DNA from: Vicinamibacteria bacterium
Lineage (GTDB): Bacteria; Acidobacteriota; Vicinamibacteria; Fen-336
Assembly: GCA_023701125.1 (NCBI GenBank)
Contig: JAMPXO010000003.1
Coordinates: forward strand, 1 to 32,390
Direction of reading: 5' to 3'
Length of the DNA stretch: 32,390 nt
The translations under genes and the position numbers were made by a program. Positions 24,224-32,390 of the stretch are shown one piece after another (positions within the stretch are counted from its first letter, which is position 1; each line of letters begins with the position of its first letter). The notes under the pieces were generated by a model. It was not told the origin of the DNA. It saw only the letters and a program-made list of their open reading frames with translations, and did not search any database.

Positions 24224-25351
24224 TCAGCGCCGCCGGAACGGCTGCGCGAGCTGGCCGAGGTACGTCGCCGCGACGGGCTCCCCCGCCACCCCGTAGCTCG
24301 CCGGCCACTGGCCGGGCGGCAGGTTGCGGGTGCCGAACAGCGCGTCGATCCACGGCAGGTGAACCGCGAAGTTGTGATCGTGGGCCTCGAGGGCGTCGGA
24401 GTGGTGCCAGTGGTGGAAGCGCGGACTGACCAGCACCCGCTCCAGCCGCCCGAAGTCCCAGCGCAGGTTGGAGTGGATCAGCACCGCGTGCAGCGAGACG
24501 AAGGCGAGATAGCCCTCGATCGCGCGCTGCTCGAAGCCCGCCGACAGCAGCGCGGCCAGCACCAGCGAACGCGTCGCCAGCACGTCGACGAGGTGCAGCC
24601 GCGAGCCCGCCAGCCAGTCGAGCGCCCGACTCGAGTGGTGGATGGCGTGGAAGCGCCAGAGCAGCGGCACGACGTGGAAGGCGCGGTGGACGGCGTACTG
24701 GGCGAGGTCCGCCACGAGCACGGCCAGCGCCCACTGCGCCCAGAGCGGCAGTTCCTGCACGATCGGCACGACAGCTCCGTCGGGGACGGCGCGAGCCAGC
24801 CGCGTCGCCGGCCACAGGATCAGGAAGCTCAGCGCCTGGACCAGCACGTGGCTGACGAAGAAGTGAAGGCCGTCGGTGGTCCAGCCGTCGCGAAACGGGC
24901 CCTGCGCGGCCCGCAGCGGCCACAGCCGCTCCAGCGGTGCGAAGACGAGGGCCAGCAGGAACAGGTTGAGCAGGAACCAGTCGAGCCCGAGGCCCAGCGC
25001 CGGAGCGCCATGCGCGGCGGCTTCGCCACCGCCCAGCACGGAGGCCAGCACCGCGAGGGCGCAGCCGGTCAGCCCCAGCACCTTGCGCCGCCGCAGCAGC
25101 AGGCTGAGCACGCCCAGCCCGAAGCCGAGGACGACCAGGCCCTCGATCGCCGCGCGCACCAGGGGCATCGGGTAGAGCTCGCGGAACAGCGGCGCCGAGA
25201 GCGCGTCGGGGAAACGCAGCACCAGCGCCGCCAGCGCCACGACGGCGCCGACGAACACGGACACGGTGCCGGAGATCCAGCCCGTGCCCGCGTGCGCCGG
25301 CGCGTCGTCGTCGAACGCCCGCTGGAACCAGGCGTCGAGGCCCGTGCGCAC
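24224..25351 (-). CDS. Sterol desaturase / fatty-acid hydroxylase family membrane protein
   Basis: A 375-residue di-iron membrane oxidoreductase. About five to six hydrophobic helices fill the N-terminal 200 residues. Iron-binding histidine boxes follow: HRAFH (about 220), FHAIHHSS (about 232-239), and FHHWHHSD (about 315). The end (LPWIDALFGTRNLP) is typical of the family. Members hydroxylate or desaturate lipids; the substrate is unknown. The start is GTG at 25351, 3 bp after the stop of the propeller-esterase gene, so the two are co-transcribed. The N-terminal half has extra helices beyond the core domain, as in longer bacterial members. Confidence 0.87.
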   Translation of the reverse strand: MRTGLDAWFQRAFDDDAPAHAGTGWISGTVSVFVGAVVALAALVLRFPDALSAPLFRELYPMPLVRAAIEGLVVLGFGLGVLSLLLRRRKVLGLTGCALAVLASVLGGGEAAAHGAPALGLGLDWFLLNLFLLALVFAPLERLWPLRAAQGPFRDGWTTDGLHFFVSHVLVQALSFLILWPATRLARAVPDGAVVPIVQELPLWAQWALAVLVADLAQYAVHRAFHVVPLLWRFHAIHHSSRALDWLAGSRLHLVDVLATRSLVLAALLSAGFEQRAIEGYLAFVSLHAVLIHSNLRWDFGRLERVLVSPRFHHWHHSDALEAHDHNFAVHLPWIDALFGTRNLPPGQWPASYGVAGEPVAATYLGQLAQPFRRR

Positions 25352-25354
25352 GGC

Positions 25355-27760
25355 TCAGGTCAGGTCGGCGAAGAGCTCCCCGAACACGAGGTCCGCGCGG
25401 TTGCGCCACGAGCCCCAGGAGTGGCCCTCCACGACCTCGCGGGTGGTCGGCTTGACCCCGCGCTTGCCCAGCTCTTCGACGACGGCCTTGCTGTTGTCGG
25501 CCATGTTCCAGCCCTCGTGCACGGCGCGCAGGTCGTACTGGCTCCACTCGAGCGAGGCGACGACCGGCAACGGGTCCGCCTTGCGCAGCTTCTCGAGCAG
25601 CGCATCGAGGTGGACCGTGATGCCCATGATCGACTGCGTCGACAGGCGACCGAACACGTCGCCACGCTTGAACGTCGCGTAGGCCGCGGCATACGCGCCG
25701 CCGCCGCCGCCGACGTTCGCGCGAGCGGACCGCTCGGCCCGCGTGCGATACGTGGCGTCGACGACGCGCACGACGTCCTCCGCCACGCTGTCGGCGTAGG
25801 CGTCCTTCTTGTCGCCCAGCAGTTCGGCTCCCGCCTGCTGCGGCGTGCCCTGGGTGGTGACGAAGACGGCGATCAGCGGCTTCACGCGCCCGGCCGCGAC
25901 CAGATTGTCGAGCGCGCGCACGAGCTGCCCCTGCTCCAGCGCATCGGCGCCGCCGTGCACGTAGGCGACAGGGTATCGAGAGGACGAGGCGTCGTAACCC
26001 GCCGGCAGGTACACGTCGACGACGCGCTTGCCCTCCGTCTTCGCGCCCTCGACTTCGTGGCGCACCAGGCGTCCCCGCTGCGGCTCCACGACATCCGCGA
26101 AGTGCGACGGCTCGCGCCAGCCGGGCATCGCGAACCACGACATCTCCGCCGCCGCGGCGCCCTCGCGGCGCGGGTTCTTCGGGTCGGGCAGGTTCTCGTC
26201 GAAGTCCTTCACGAAGCGGTAGGTCAGCCGCGCCTGCGGCAGCACCCGCGCCGACCAGTAGAAGAGGTCGGTGCCCGCGACCTGGGCCATCGCCCGCTGC
26301 TGGCGGGCGCCGATCATCTCGCCCGTGATGCCGAGGTCCTTGCCGGGGCCCCGGTACAGGAAGTGCACGATGTCGCCCTCGATCAGCGGGTAGCTCGTCA
26401 CGGCCGCCAGGAAGGAGTCGACCGCGAGGCCCTTGTCCGTTGCCTTGTCGATCGCCGCCAGCGCAGCCGCGACCCGTGGGCCCATCGGCAACTCGTCGAC
26501 CGCGACCGACGCGGTGCGCGGAGCGGAGGTCGCCGCCACTCCGACCTTGACCAGCCGGCTCATGCCGCGCGCGTACAGGTGGCCGCCGGCATAGGCGGCC
26601 GCCGTCCAGGAGTGGTCGGGCATCGCCTGCAGGTGGGCGATCTCCTCGTAGCCGGTGGCGCTCACGGCGCCCACGTGCAGCGCACCGAGCTTGGTCTGGA
26701 CCACCAGCTTGCCGCCGACGACCGTGAGGAAGCCGTCCCCGGGGGCCCGGGAGCGCCAGAGCGGCTCGCCGTCGCTCGCCCGCACGCAGGCGAGCAGCGC
26801 GCCGGCGTAGCCGCAGAACTGGCCGTCGACGTACACGGGCCGGTTGTAGCTGCCGCGCAGGCCCTTGGTCACCCACACCTGGCTGGCGCTCCAGGTCTCG
26901 CCCTCGCGCTGGACCTGGTAGAGCGCCGAGGAGTCGCCGCGGTGGGTCAGCAGCACGCGGTCGCCCTCGACCGGCAGCGGCACGGCTGAGGCCGCGCCGA
27001 CTCCGCTCTGGTCGGCGTCGAAGGTCACCTCCCACAACACGCGCCCCTCCTGCGGCGCGAGGCCGTAGAGGGTCTTGGCGTCCGCAGCGACGACCTGCTC
27101 GACGCCCTGGAAGCGGGTGAGCACAGGGGACTGGTATCCGACCTCGTTGCGCCCGGCCGTCCACCGCACCTGGCCCGTGGCCCGCTCGAAGCAACTGATC
27201 GACTGCTTCTCCTTGACCCCGACGTGGAGCACCACGCACTCGCCCACGAGCAGCGGAGAACTGCCGTGGCCGTACAGCGGCTTCTCGGTCCCGGGCAGGG
27301 TCGCCAGGTCAACCCGCCACAGCGCCGCGCCGTCCTTCGCGGCGAACGCCGCCAGGATGCCGCGCGGGCTGAGCGCGTAGACCGCCCGGGCATCCGCCGC
27401 CGGCGTGGCGATCGGCCCGTCGTGCGATCCGTCGTGCCCCTTGTAGGTGGCGTCCAGCGGCTGGCGCCAGAGCTCCTTGCCGTTGCGATCGTCGAAGGCC
27501 GCGACCACGTCCTGCCCCGAGCCGGCGGCGAAGGCCGTGAAGACGCGGCCGTCCAGCACGGTCGCCCCCGAGTAGCCGGAGCCGATCGGCGCGCTCCAGG
27601 CCTCGACCAGCGCCGGCTTGACGGAGCCCGAGAAGTGTTTCGCGGCCTCGGCGCTCGCGGCGCGGTCCGGGCCGCGGAAGCCCGCCCAGTCCTCGGCCTG
27701 CGAGGCCGTGCCCGACAACACGATCAGGGCGCCGAGCGCCACCCGACAGACGACCTGCAT
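25355..27760 (-). CDS. Secreted PQQ-type beta-propeller fused to an esterase-like domain lacking its serine
   Basis: An 801-residue exported protein. Residues 1-22 are a signal peptide. About 25-420 form a PQQ-repeat beta-propeller (DWAGFRGPDR start, repeated blades such as GKELWRQPL, GAALWRVDL and GRVLWEVTF). About 430-570 resemble an enterochelin-esterase N-terminal domain (RLTYRFVKDFDENLPDPKNP). About 590-801 resemble a Fes/esterase-D alpha/beta hydrolase (VVDVYLPAGYD, YPVAYVHGGAD, EGHSWGSWR with His780). The nucleophile elbow, normally G-x-S-x-G-G, reads GGGGGA at 684-689, so glycine replaces the serine. Hydrolysis is therefore doubtful and a binding role is possible. GGGAG lies upstream of the ATG. 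The desaturase gene follows after 3 bp. Confidence 0.85.
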   Translation of the reverse strand: MQVVCRVALGALIVLSGTASQAEDWAGFRGPDRAASAEAAKHFSGSVKPALVEAWSAPIGSGYSGATVLDGRVFTAFAAGSGQDVVAAFDDRNGKELWRQPLDATYKGHDGSHDGPIATPAADARAVYALSPRGILAAFAAKDGAALWRVDLATLPGTEKPLYGHGSSPLLVGECVVLHVGVKEKQSISCFERATGQVRWTAGRNEVGYQSPVLTRFQGVEQVVAADAKTLYGLAPQEGRVLWEVTFDADQSGVGAASAVPLPVEGDRVLLTHRGDSSALYQVQREGETWSASQVWVTKGLRGSYNRPVYVDGQFCGYAGALLACVRASDGEPLWRSRAPGDGFLTVVGGKLVVQTKLGALHVGAVSATGYEEIAHLQAMPDHSWTAAAYAGGHLYARGMSRLVKVGVAATSAPRTASVAVDELPMGPRVAAALAAIDKATDKGLAVDSFLAAVTSYPLIEGDIVHFLYRGPGKDLGITGEMIGARQQRAMAQVAGTDLFYWSARVLPQARLTYRFVKDFDENLPDPKNPRREGAAAAEMSWFAMPGWREPSHFADVVEPQRGRLVRHEVEGAKTEGKRVVDVYLPAGYDASSSRYPVAYVHGGADALEQGQLVRALDNLVAAGRVKPLIAVFVTTQGTPQQAGAELLGDKKDAYADSVAEDVVRVVDATYRTRAERSARANVGGGGGAYAAAYATFKRGDVFGRLSTQSIMGITVHLDALLEKLRKADPLPVVASLEWSQYDLRAVHEGWNMADNSKAVVEELGKRGVKPTTREVVEGHSWGSWRNRADLVFGELFADLT

Positions 27761-27863
27761 GCAGGTCTCCCTTCTGTTTTCTGCAACGGGGGGATTGCGG
27801 CCGGCAGTCTACAGGGAAGCGCGTAGACGCAGGAGCCGGACCTTCAACAGGCTGGGCGCGGAC

Positions 27864-28517
27864 TCAGCCCTTCTCGATGTAGAGTTCGACCTTGCGCTGG
27901 GCCCACGGCTCGAGGTCGAAGAACTCGCAGCCGAACTGGTTGGGGCCCGCGAAGCGGACCACCCGGGCCTGCCCCTCGACGACGTCGTCGAAGCCGAAGT
28001 GCAGCTTGAAGCCGAAGCGCTCGCCGATCTGGGCGTCGGCGTGGCACTCGATCAGCATCCCGGTGCGACTCACGTTCAGGGTCCGCCCCGTCATCTCGCT
28101 GTCCCCGAACAGGCCCTGGAACGTCAGGTCGGCCTTGATCCGCAACTGCTTGCGGACCGGGACGCTCAACAACCGCTCGAGCCGCTGCTCCCACTCGGCG
28201 TCGGGCGGGAAGCGCAGCACGGCATTGGCGCCCTGCTCGAGCAACTCGATCTCCGTCGGGTCGAAGTCGCTGCCGGCGACCACGACGATCGAGGCCAGCA
28301 CCGTGGGCGGGGTGGTCCGCAACTGGCGGATCAGGCCCGACACGCCGGACAGATCGCGGTCGATCAGCACCAGTCGGGGTGCGATCTTCGGCGCCGCGGC
28401 CATGGCTGCGGCTGGCGTCTCGGCGCGGTGCCGCTGGATGTCCTCGCGGCCGAGCGGGGTGCGGCTCAGCGCGTCGGCCAGCGGGCCCTTGCCGCAGATG
28501 AGGACGGTGATGGGCAT
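27864..28517 (-). CDS. REC-like plus PilZ domain protein (c-di-GMP effector)
   Basis: A 217-residue two-domain protein. Residues 1-115 have a response-regulator-like fold: ITVLICGK, then RLVLIDRDLSGVSGLIRQL with Asp53/Asp55, then IVVVAGSDFD and GANAVLRFPPD. The conserved lysine near residue 102 is Arg, so phosphorylation is uncertain. Residues 120-215 form a PilZ domain with RKQLR (122-126) and NVSRTG (148-153), the two motifs that bind cyclic di-GMP. The ATG at 28517 is chosen because the REC fold begins there; no ribosome site is evident. It is divergent from the CNB-domain gene, with 149 bp between the starts, and is probably a single-gene transcript. Confidence 0.82.
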   Translation of the reverse strand: MPITVLICGKGPLADALSRTPLGREDIQRHRAETPAAAMAAAPKIAPRLVLIDRDLSGVSGLIRQLRTTPPTVLASIVVVAGSDFDPTEIELLEQGANAVLRFPPDAEWEQRLERLLSVPVRKQLRIKADLTFQGLFGDSEMTGRTLNVSRTGMLIECHADAQIGERFGFKLHFGFDDVVEGQARVVRFAGPNQFGCEFFDLEPWAQRKVELYIEKG

Positions 28518-28666
28518 GAACGGCCGCGAATGTAACACGGGCCGCCCCAGCGGTGCGCGTCACTGGACAGGCCCCCAGCGCCGCCGCCCCTCCCCGTCAC
28601 CGTCCAAAGCCGCGAGATTGGGAGCCTCGCCGGGCGGTGCGTTTCGGGAGTAATCTCCTGCCGGCG

Positions 28667-29098
28667 ATGACCATCACCGACCCGGCGACCGCGCAACTGG
28701 CCGAACAGCTGGCCAGGACCGACCTGTTTAGGGAGCTGCCCGAGCGGATCCGGGTCCGCGTGGCCGAAGTTCTCGGCCGACGCACCCTCCTCGCCGGCGA
28801 GCGGCTGTTCTCCCAGGGTGACCCGGGCGATGCCCTGTACGTGGTCGTGCGCGGGCGGCTGCGCGTCTCCGTGCGCCGCGGACGCGAGTCCTCCACGATC
28901 GGCTCGATCGGCCCGGGAGAGACCGTCGGCGAGATGGCCGTGATGAAAGGCGGCGAGCGCAGCGCCGACGTGCACGCGGACGAGGACTCGGAGTTGCTGA
29001 CCCTCGCGGCCGCCGACTACACGCGGCTGCTGGCGCACGAGCCGGGGCTGGCGCTGGCCCTCGCCCAACTCGTCACCGCCCGCCTGCGCGCCCGCTGA
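28667..29098 (+). CDS. Cyclic nucleotide-binding (CNB) domain protein
   Basis: A 143-residue protein that is a single CNB domain with no DNA-binding domain. Visible features are the leading helix [20 protein letters not shown], strands [21 protein letters not shown], and a phosphate-binding cassette [18 protein letters not shown] with Gly88-Glu89 and Arg98. The Arg in the cassette means cAMP or cGMP binding is plausible. A -10-like TAATCT lies 16 nt before the ATG. The stop is 11 bp before the LolD-like ATPase gene, so it is likely part of that operon and may act as its cytosolic sensor (inference). Confidence 0.82.
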   Translation: MTITDPATAQLAEQLARTDLFRELPERIRVRVAEVLGRRTLLAGERLFSQGDPGDALYVVVRGRLRVSVRRGRESSTIGSIGPGETVGEMAVMKGGERSADVHADEDSELLTLAAADYTRLLAHEPGLALALAQLVTARLRAR

Positions 29099-29109
29099 TC
29101 CCGCTTGCC

Positions 29110-29790
<681 letters not shown>

Positions 29791-29803
29791 CGACCTGAGC
29801 CGC

Positions 29804-32335
29804 GTGCTCCCCCGCACCCTGCTGGCGACCGGGCTGCGCGACCTGCTGCGGCGCCCGCTGCACACCGCGCTGCTGGTGCTGGGGGTCGCGCTCGGCGTCG
29901 CGGTGGTCGTCGCCATCGACCTGGCCGGGGACAGCGCGCGGCGGGCTTTCGTGCGCTCCACCGATGCCGTCATCGGCCGCGCGACACACGCGGTCCACGG
30001 TGGGCCGTCGGGAGTGCCCGTCGCCGTCTATCGCGACCTGCGCCGCCGCCCCGAGGTGTCGGCCGCGGCGCCGGTCGTCGAAGCCACCGCGTTCTCCGAG
30101 AGCCTGGGCCGTACCTCGGTGCGCGTGCTCGGGATCGACCCGATCGCCGAGAGCCCCTTCCGCGACCACCTCGGCGGCGGCTCTCTGCGTGCGCCCGGCT
30201 TCTCGCGGCTGTTCACGGAGCCGGCGGGCTGTGTGATCTCCGCAGCGGCCGCCCGCCGCCATGGCCTCGCCCTCGGCGGCCCACTACGGTTGCGGGTCGA
30301 CGACCGCGCGCTCGAGCTGCGGGTGCTGGGCCTGATCGAGGCGTCGCCCGACCGCGCGGCGGCGCTGGAAGCGCTGGTCCTGCTGGATGTCGGCGTCGCC
30401 CAGTCGCTGCTGGGACTCGGCGATCGCCTGACCCGCGTCGACCTGATCCTGGCCTCCGATGCCGACCCGAGCGGGCTGGCGGCGACCCTGCCGCCCGGGC
30501 TGCGGCTGGCCCCGGCGAGCGAGCAGGCGCAGACGGCGGTGCAACTCACCGAGGCCTTCCACCTGAACCTGGGCGCCCTGTCGCTGCTGGCGCTCGTGGT
30601 CGGGATGTTCCTGATCTACAACACGATCACGTTCAGCGTCGTGCAGCGGCGGACGGTGTTCGGCACGCTGCGGCTGCTGGGCGCCACCCCGGGCCAGGTC
30701 TTCGGCCTGATCCTGGCCGAAGCCGCGCTGGCCTCGGCGGTCGGCACGCTCGCCGGCGAGGTCCTGGGCTACGCGCTCGGTCAGGGCGCGGTTCGTCTGG
30801 TGACGCGCACGATCAACGACCTCTACTTCGTGCTCGCCGTCGGCGACGTGCCGATGACCGCCGCGGTCGCGCTGCGCGGGGCCCTGCTCGGCATGGGCGC
30901 GGGACTGCTGGCCGCGCTGCCGCCCGCGCTCGAGGCGTCGCGGGTGGAGCCCGTCGCCGCACTGCGGCCCTCGACCTACGAGGGCCGCGCTCGAGTGCTG
31001 CTGCCGCGGATCGCGACCGTCGGCCTGGCGCTCGCTCTCTGCGGCGCGGCGGGCCTCGGGGTCAGCGATGGCGTCACCGCCGCGTTCGCATCGTTGTTCG
31101 CGATCGTGCTCGGCACAGCGCTCGCCGTGCCGCTGCTGACCGCCACGCTCTCGGGCTGGGCGGCCGCCCCGCTGGGACGGGTCGCGGGATCGCTCGGCCG
31201 CATCGCCGCCCGCACGGTCGAGCGCTCCGTCAGCCGCACCGGCGTCGCGGTCGCGGCGCTGATGACGGCCGTGTCGGTGACCGTCGGCGTCAGCCTGATG
31301 ATCGCGAGCTTCCGCGCGACCGTCGTCAACTGGCTCGAGCTCACGATCCGCGCGGACCTGTACGTCGGGGCGCCGTCGGGTGGCGGCGTGCGCGCCACGC
31401 CCGCGATCGATCCCGCGTTGCCCGCGCGGCTGCGCGCGCTGCCTGGCGTCGCCGACCTGGAGACGATCCGCCGCGTCCGGGTCGCGTCCGGCGTCGGCGA
31501 GATCGCGCTGGGCGCCTCGGAGCTGGGCGCCACGGGCGGCGGGCTGTACCGCTTCGCGCCCGGCTCGGAGCCGGACCCGTGGGCGCGGGTGCAGGCGGGT
31601 TCGATCATCGTCAGCGAGCCGTTCGCCCACCGTCACCGGCTCGCCGCCGGGGCGCGCCTCGAGATCCACACCGACCGCGGCCCCGTCGTCTTCCCCGTGG
31701 CCGGCGTCTTCTACGACTACTCGACGGAGGAGGGCCAGGTGCTGATGGCGCGCGCGGTGTACGAGCGCCATTTCGACGATCGCGCGGTGTCCTCGATCGC
31801 CGTCCACGCCGCGTCCGGCACCGACCTCGCCGGACTCGCGGCGCGGGTCCGCGAGGCGGCCGCCGGGCGGGCGCTGTTCGTGACCGACAACCGCAGCCTC
31901 AAGCGCGAGGCGCTGCGCATCTTCGACCGCACGTTCGCGGTCACCGACGCGCTGCGGCTGCTGGCGGTCGCGGTGGCATTCGTGGGCGTGTGGAGCGCGT
32001 TGATGGCGCTGCACGCAGAACGCACCCGCGAGCTGGCGACGCTGCAGGCGCTCGGCCTCACGCCCGGACTGTTGCGCAAGCTGGGGCTGCTGGAGAGCGG
32101 TCTGATGGGCGCCCTCGCCGGCCTGCTGTCCCTGCCGCTGGGCGCGCTGCTCGCCTGGATCCTCGTCGACGTGATCAACGTGCGCTCGTTCGGCTGGACC
32201 ATGGAACTCCACTACGAGCCGTGGCTGTTCGTGCAGGCCCTGGCGCTCTCGCTGGCCGCGTCGCTGCTCGCCACGGTCTACCCACTGTGGCGGCTGGGTC
32301 GCCGCGAGATCGCCGCCGCGCTGAGGCACGAATGA
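29804..32335 (+). CDS. FtsX-type ABC permease, two-core long form
   Basis: An 843-residue type VII permease. The N-terminal helix ([22 protein letters not shown]) leads to a first MacB-type extracytoplasmic core (about 45-250). Three FtsX helices follow (about 260-380), then two further helices (about 400-460). A second core ([13 protein letters not shown] onward, about 510-690) leads to the last three helices ([20 protein letters not shown] to LLATVYPLW). This looks like two LolC/E-type subunits joined in one chain, as in AttF/AttG-like systems. The start is GTG at 29804. The stop overlaps the next ATG (ATGA). It likely forms a mechanotransmission exporter or lipoprotein-handling complex with the upstream ATPase. 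Confidence 0.9.
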   Translation: MLPRTLLATGLRDLLRRPLHTALLVLGVALGVAVVVAIDLAGDSARRAFVRSTDAVIGRATHAVHGGPSGVPVAVYRDLRRRPEVSAAAPVVEATAFSESLGRTSVRVLGIDPIAESPFRDHLGGGSLRAPGFSRLFTEPAGCVISAAAARRHGLALGGPLRLRVDDRALELRVLGLIEASPDRAAALEALVLLDVGVAQSLLGLGDRLTRVDLILASDADPSGLAATLPPGLRLAPASEQAQTAVQLTEAFHLNLGALSLLALVVGMFLIYNTITFSVVQRRTVFGTLRLLGATPGQVFGLILAEAALASAVGTLAGEVLGYALGQGAVRLVTRTINDLYFVLAVGDVPMTAAVALRGALLGMGAGLLAALPPALEASRVEPVAALRPSTYEGRARVLLPRIATVGLALALCGAAGLGVSDGVTAAFASLFAIVLGTALAVPLLTATLSGWAAAPLGRVAGSLGRIAARTVERSVSRTGVAVAALMTAVSVTVGVSLMIASFRATVVNWLELTIRADLYVGAPSGGGVRATPAIDPALPARLRALPGVADLETIRRVRVASGVGEIALGASELGATGGGLYRFAPGSEPDPWARVQAGSIIVSEPFAHRHRLAAGARLEIHTDRGPVVFPVAGVFYDYSTEEGQVLMARAVYERHFDDRAVSSIAVHAASGTDLAGLAARVREAAAGRALFVTDNRSLKREALRIFDRTFAVTDALRLLAVAVAFVGVWSALMALHAERTRELATLQALGLTPGLLRKLGLLESGLMGALAGLLSLPLGALLAWILVDVINVRSFGWTMELHYEPWLFVQALALSLAASLLATVYPLWRLGRREIAAALRHE

Positions 32336-32390
32336 AGCGGACCCTGGTCGCCGCTGCGATGCTGGCGCTCACCCTTGCGGCCGTGCGGCC
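32332..32390 (+). CDS. Start of a secreted or lipoprotein gene (partial), end of the ABC operon
   Basis: The ATG at 32332 overlaps the permease stop by 4 nt. The 19 residues available ([19 protein letters not shown]) form a classical signal-peptide start. The gene runs out of the window. In operons with a LolD-like ATPase and a long FtsX permease, the third gene is often an AttH-like (CrtC-type lipocalin) protein. That is prediction from context, not sequence. Confidence 0.7.
   Translation, partial: MKRTLVAAAMLALTLAAVR

Noticed and set aside
25694-25714. GGC/GCC run considered as a microsatellite or frameshift in the propeller-esterase gene
   Set aside because: The reading frame continues with good homology on both sides (the segment after GGGGGA and the His780 box), so there is no frameshift. 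It is kept only as a missing-serine finding.
24359-26989. 876-codon plus-strand open frame opposite the desaturase and propeller-esterase genes
   Set aside because: Antisense shadow with His/Gln/Arg-rich composition and no recognisable domain.
23676-27239. 1187-codon open frame on the minus strand across the P1, desaturase and propeller genes
   Set aside because: Low-complexity Arg/Gly/Ala composition, no start with a ribosome site, and it lies out of frame with three clear protein families.

Overview
The window is a GC-rich (about 70% or more by eye) bacterial chromosome segment, densely packed with about 21 protein genes. No tRNA, rRNA, CRISPR array, insertion sequence or phage gene is recognisable, and no stretch longer than 300 bases lacks a gene. 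Starts are often GTG or TTG behind good GGAGG sites, and coupled genes overlap by GTGA or ATGA. The gene content (secreted M55, M28 and P1 peptidases, a PQQ-type propeller protein opening with a 'GFRGPDR' motif, AddAB rather than RecBCD, PilZ and CNB sensors) fits a Gram-negative soil-type lineage such as Acidobacteriota or Myxococcota. There is no marker gene, so this placement is inference.

Layout. 1-77 is the tail of an unidentified + gene. 221-3180 (+) encodes two secreted peptidases, a DppA-like M55 enzyme and an M28 enzyme. 3284-6970 (-) holds a WYL-domain regulator, a small lipoprotein and a GT-C-like membrane protein. 7116-8272 (+) holds a methyltransferase and a DinB-fold protein. 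8291-15816 (-) holds a small basic-tailed protein, addA, addB and a secreted protein. 15933-18850 (-) holds a zinc-hook SMC/Rad50-like ATPase overlapping a small HEPN-like gene. 19001-19987 (+) is a HEAT-repeat protein. 20007-22934 (-) is a RarD-like transporter plus an ABC-2 exporter. 22987-24222 (+) is a P1/DmpA peptidase. 24224-27760 (-) is a propeller-esterase fusion followed by a sterol-desaturase-family protein. 27864-28517 (-) is a REC-like/PilZ protein, divergent from 28667-32390 (+): a CNB-domain protein, a LolD-like ATPase, a large FtsX-type permease and the start of a secreted protein.

Two things stand out. First, a palindrome of the form CTGACA-N5-TGTCAG recurs 50-57 bp upstream of three minus-strand genes: the WYL regulator itself, the adjacent lipoprotein, and the secreted protein that leads into addB-addA. 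This suggests a WYL-controlled regulon that may include recombinational repair. WYL regulators of the PafBC and DriD type are known DNA-damage regulators. Second, the zinc-hook ATPase and its 4-nt-overlapping partner each carry a similar helical module ending in a Cys/His motif. The partner has an RX4H motif like that of HEPN ribonucleases, making the pair a candidate undescribed defence or repair module. A third oddity is the propeller-esterase fusion, whose nucleophile position is glycine, which suggests a dead esterase.
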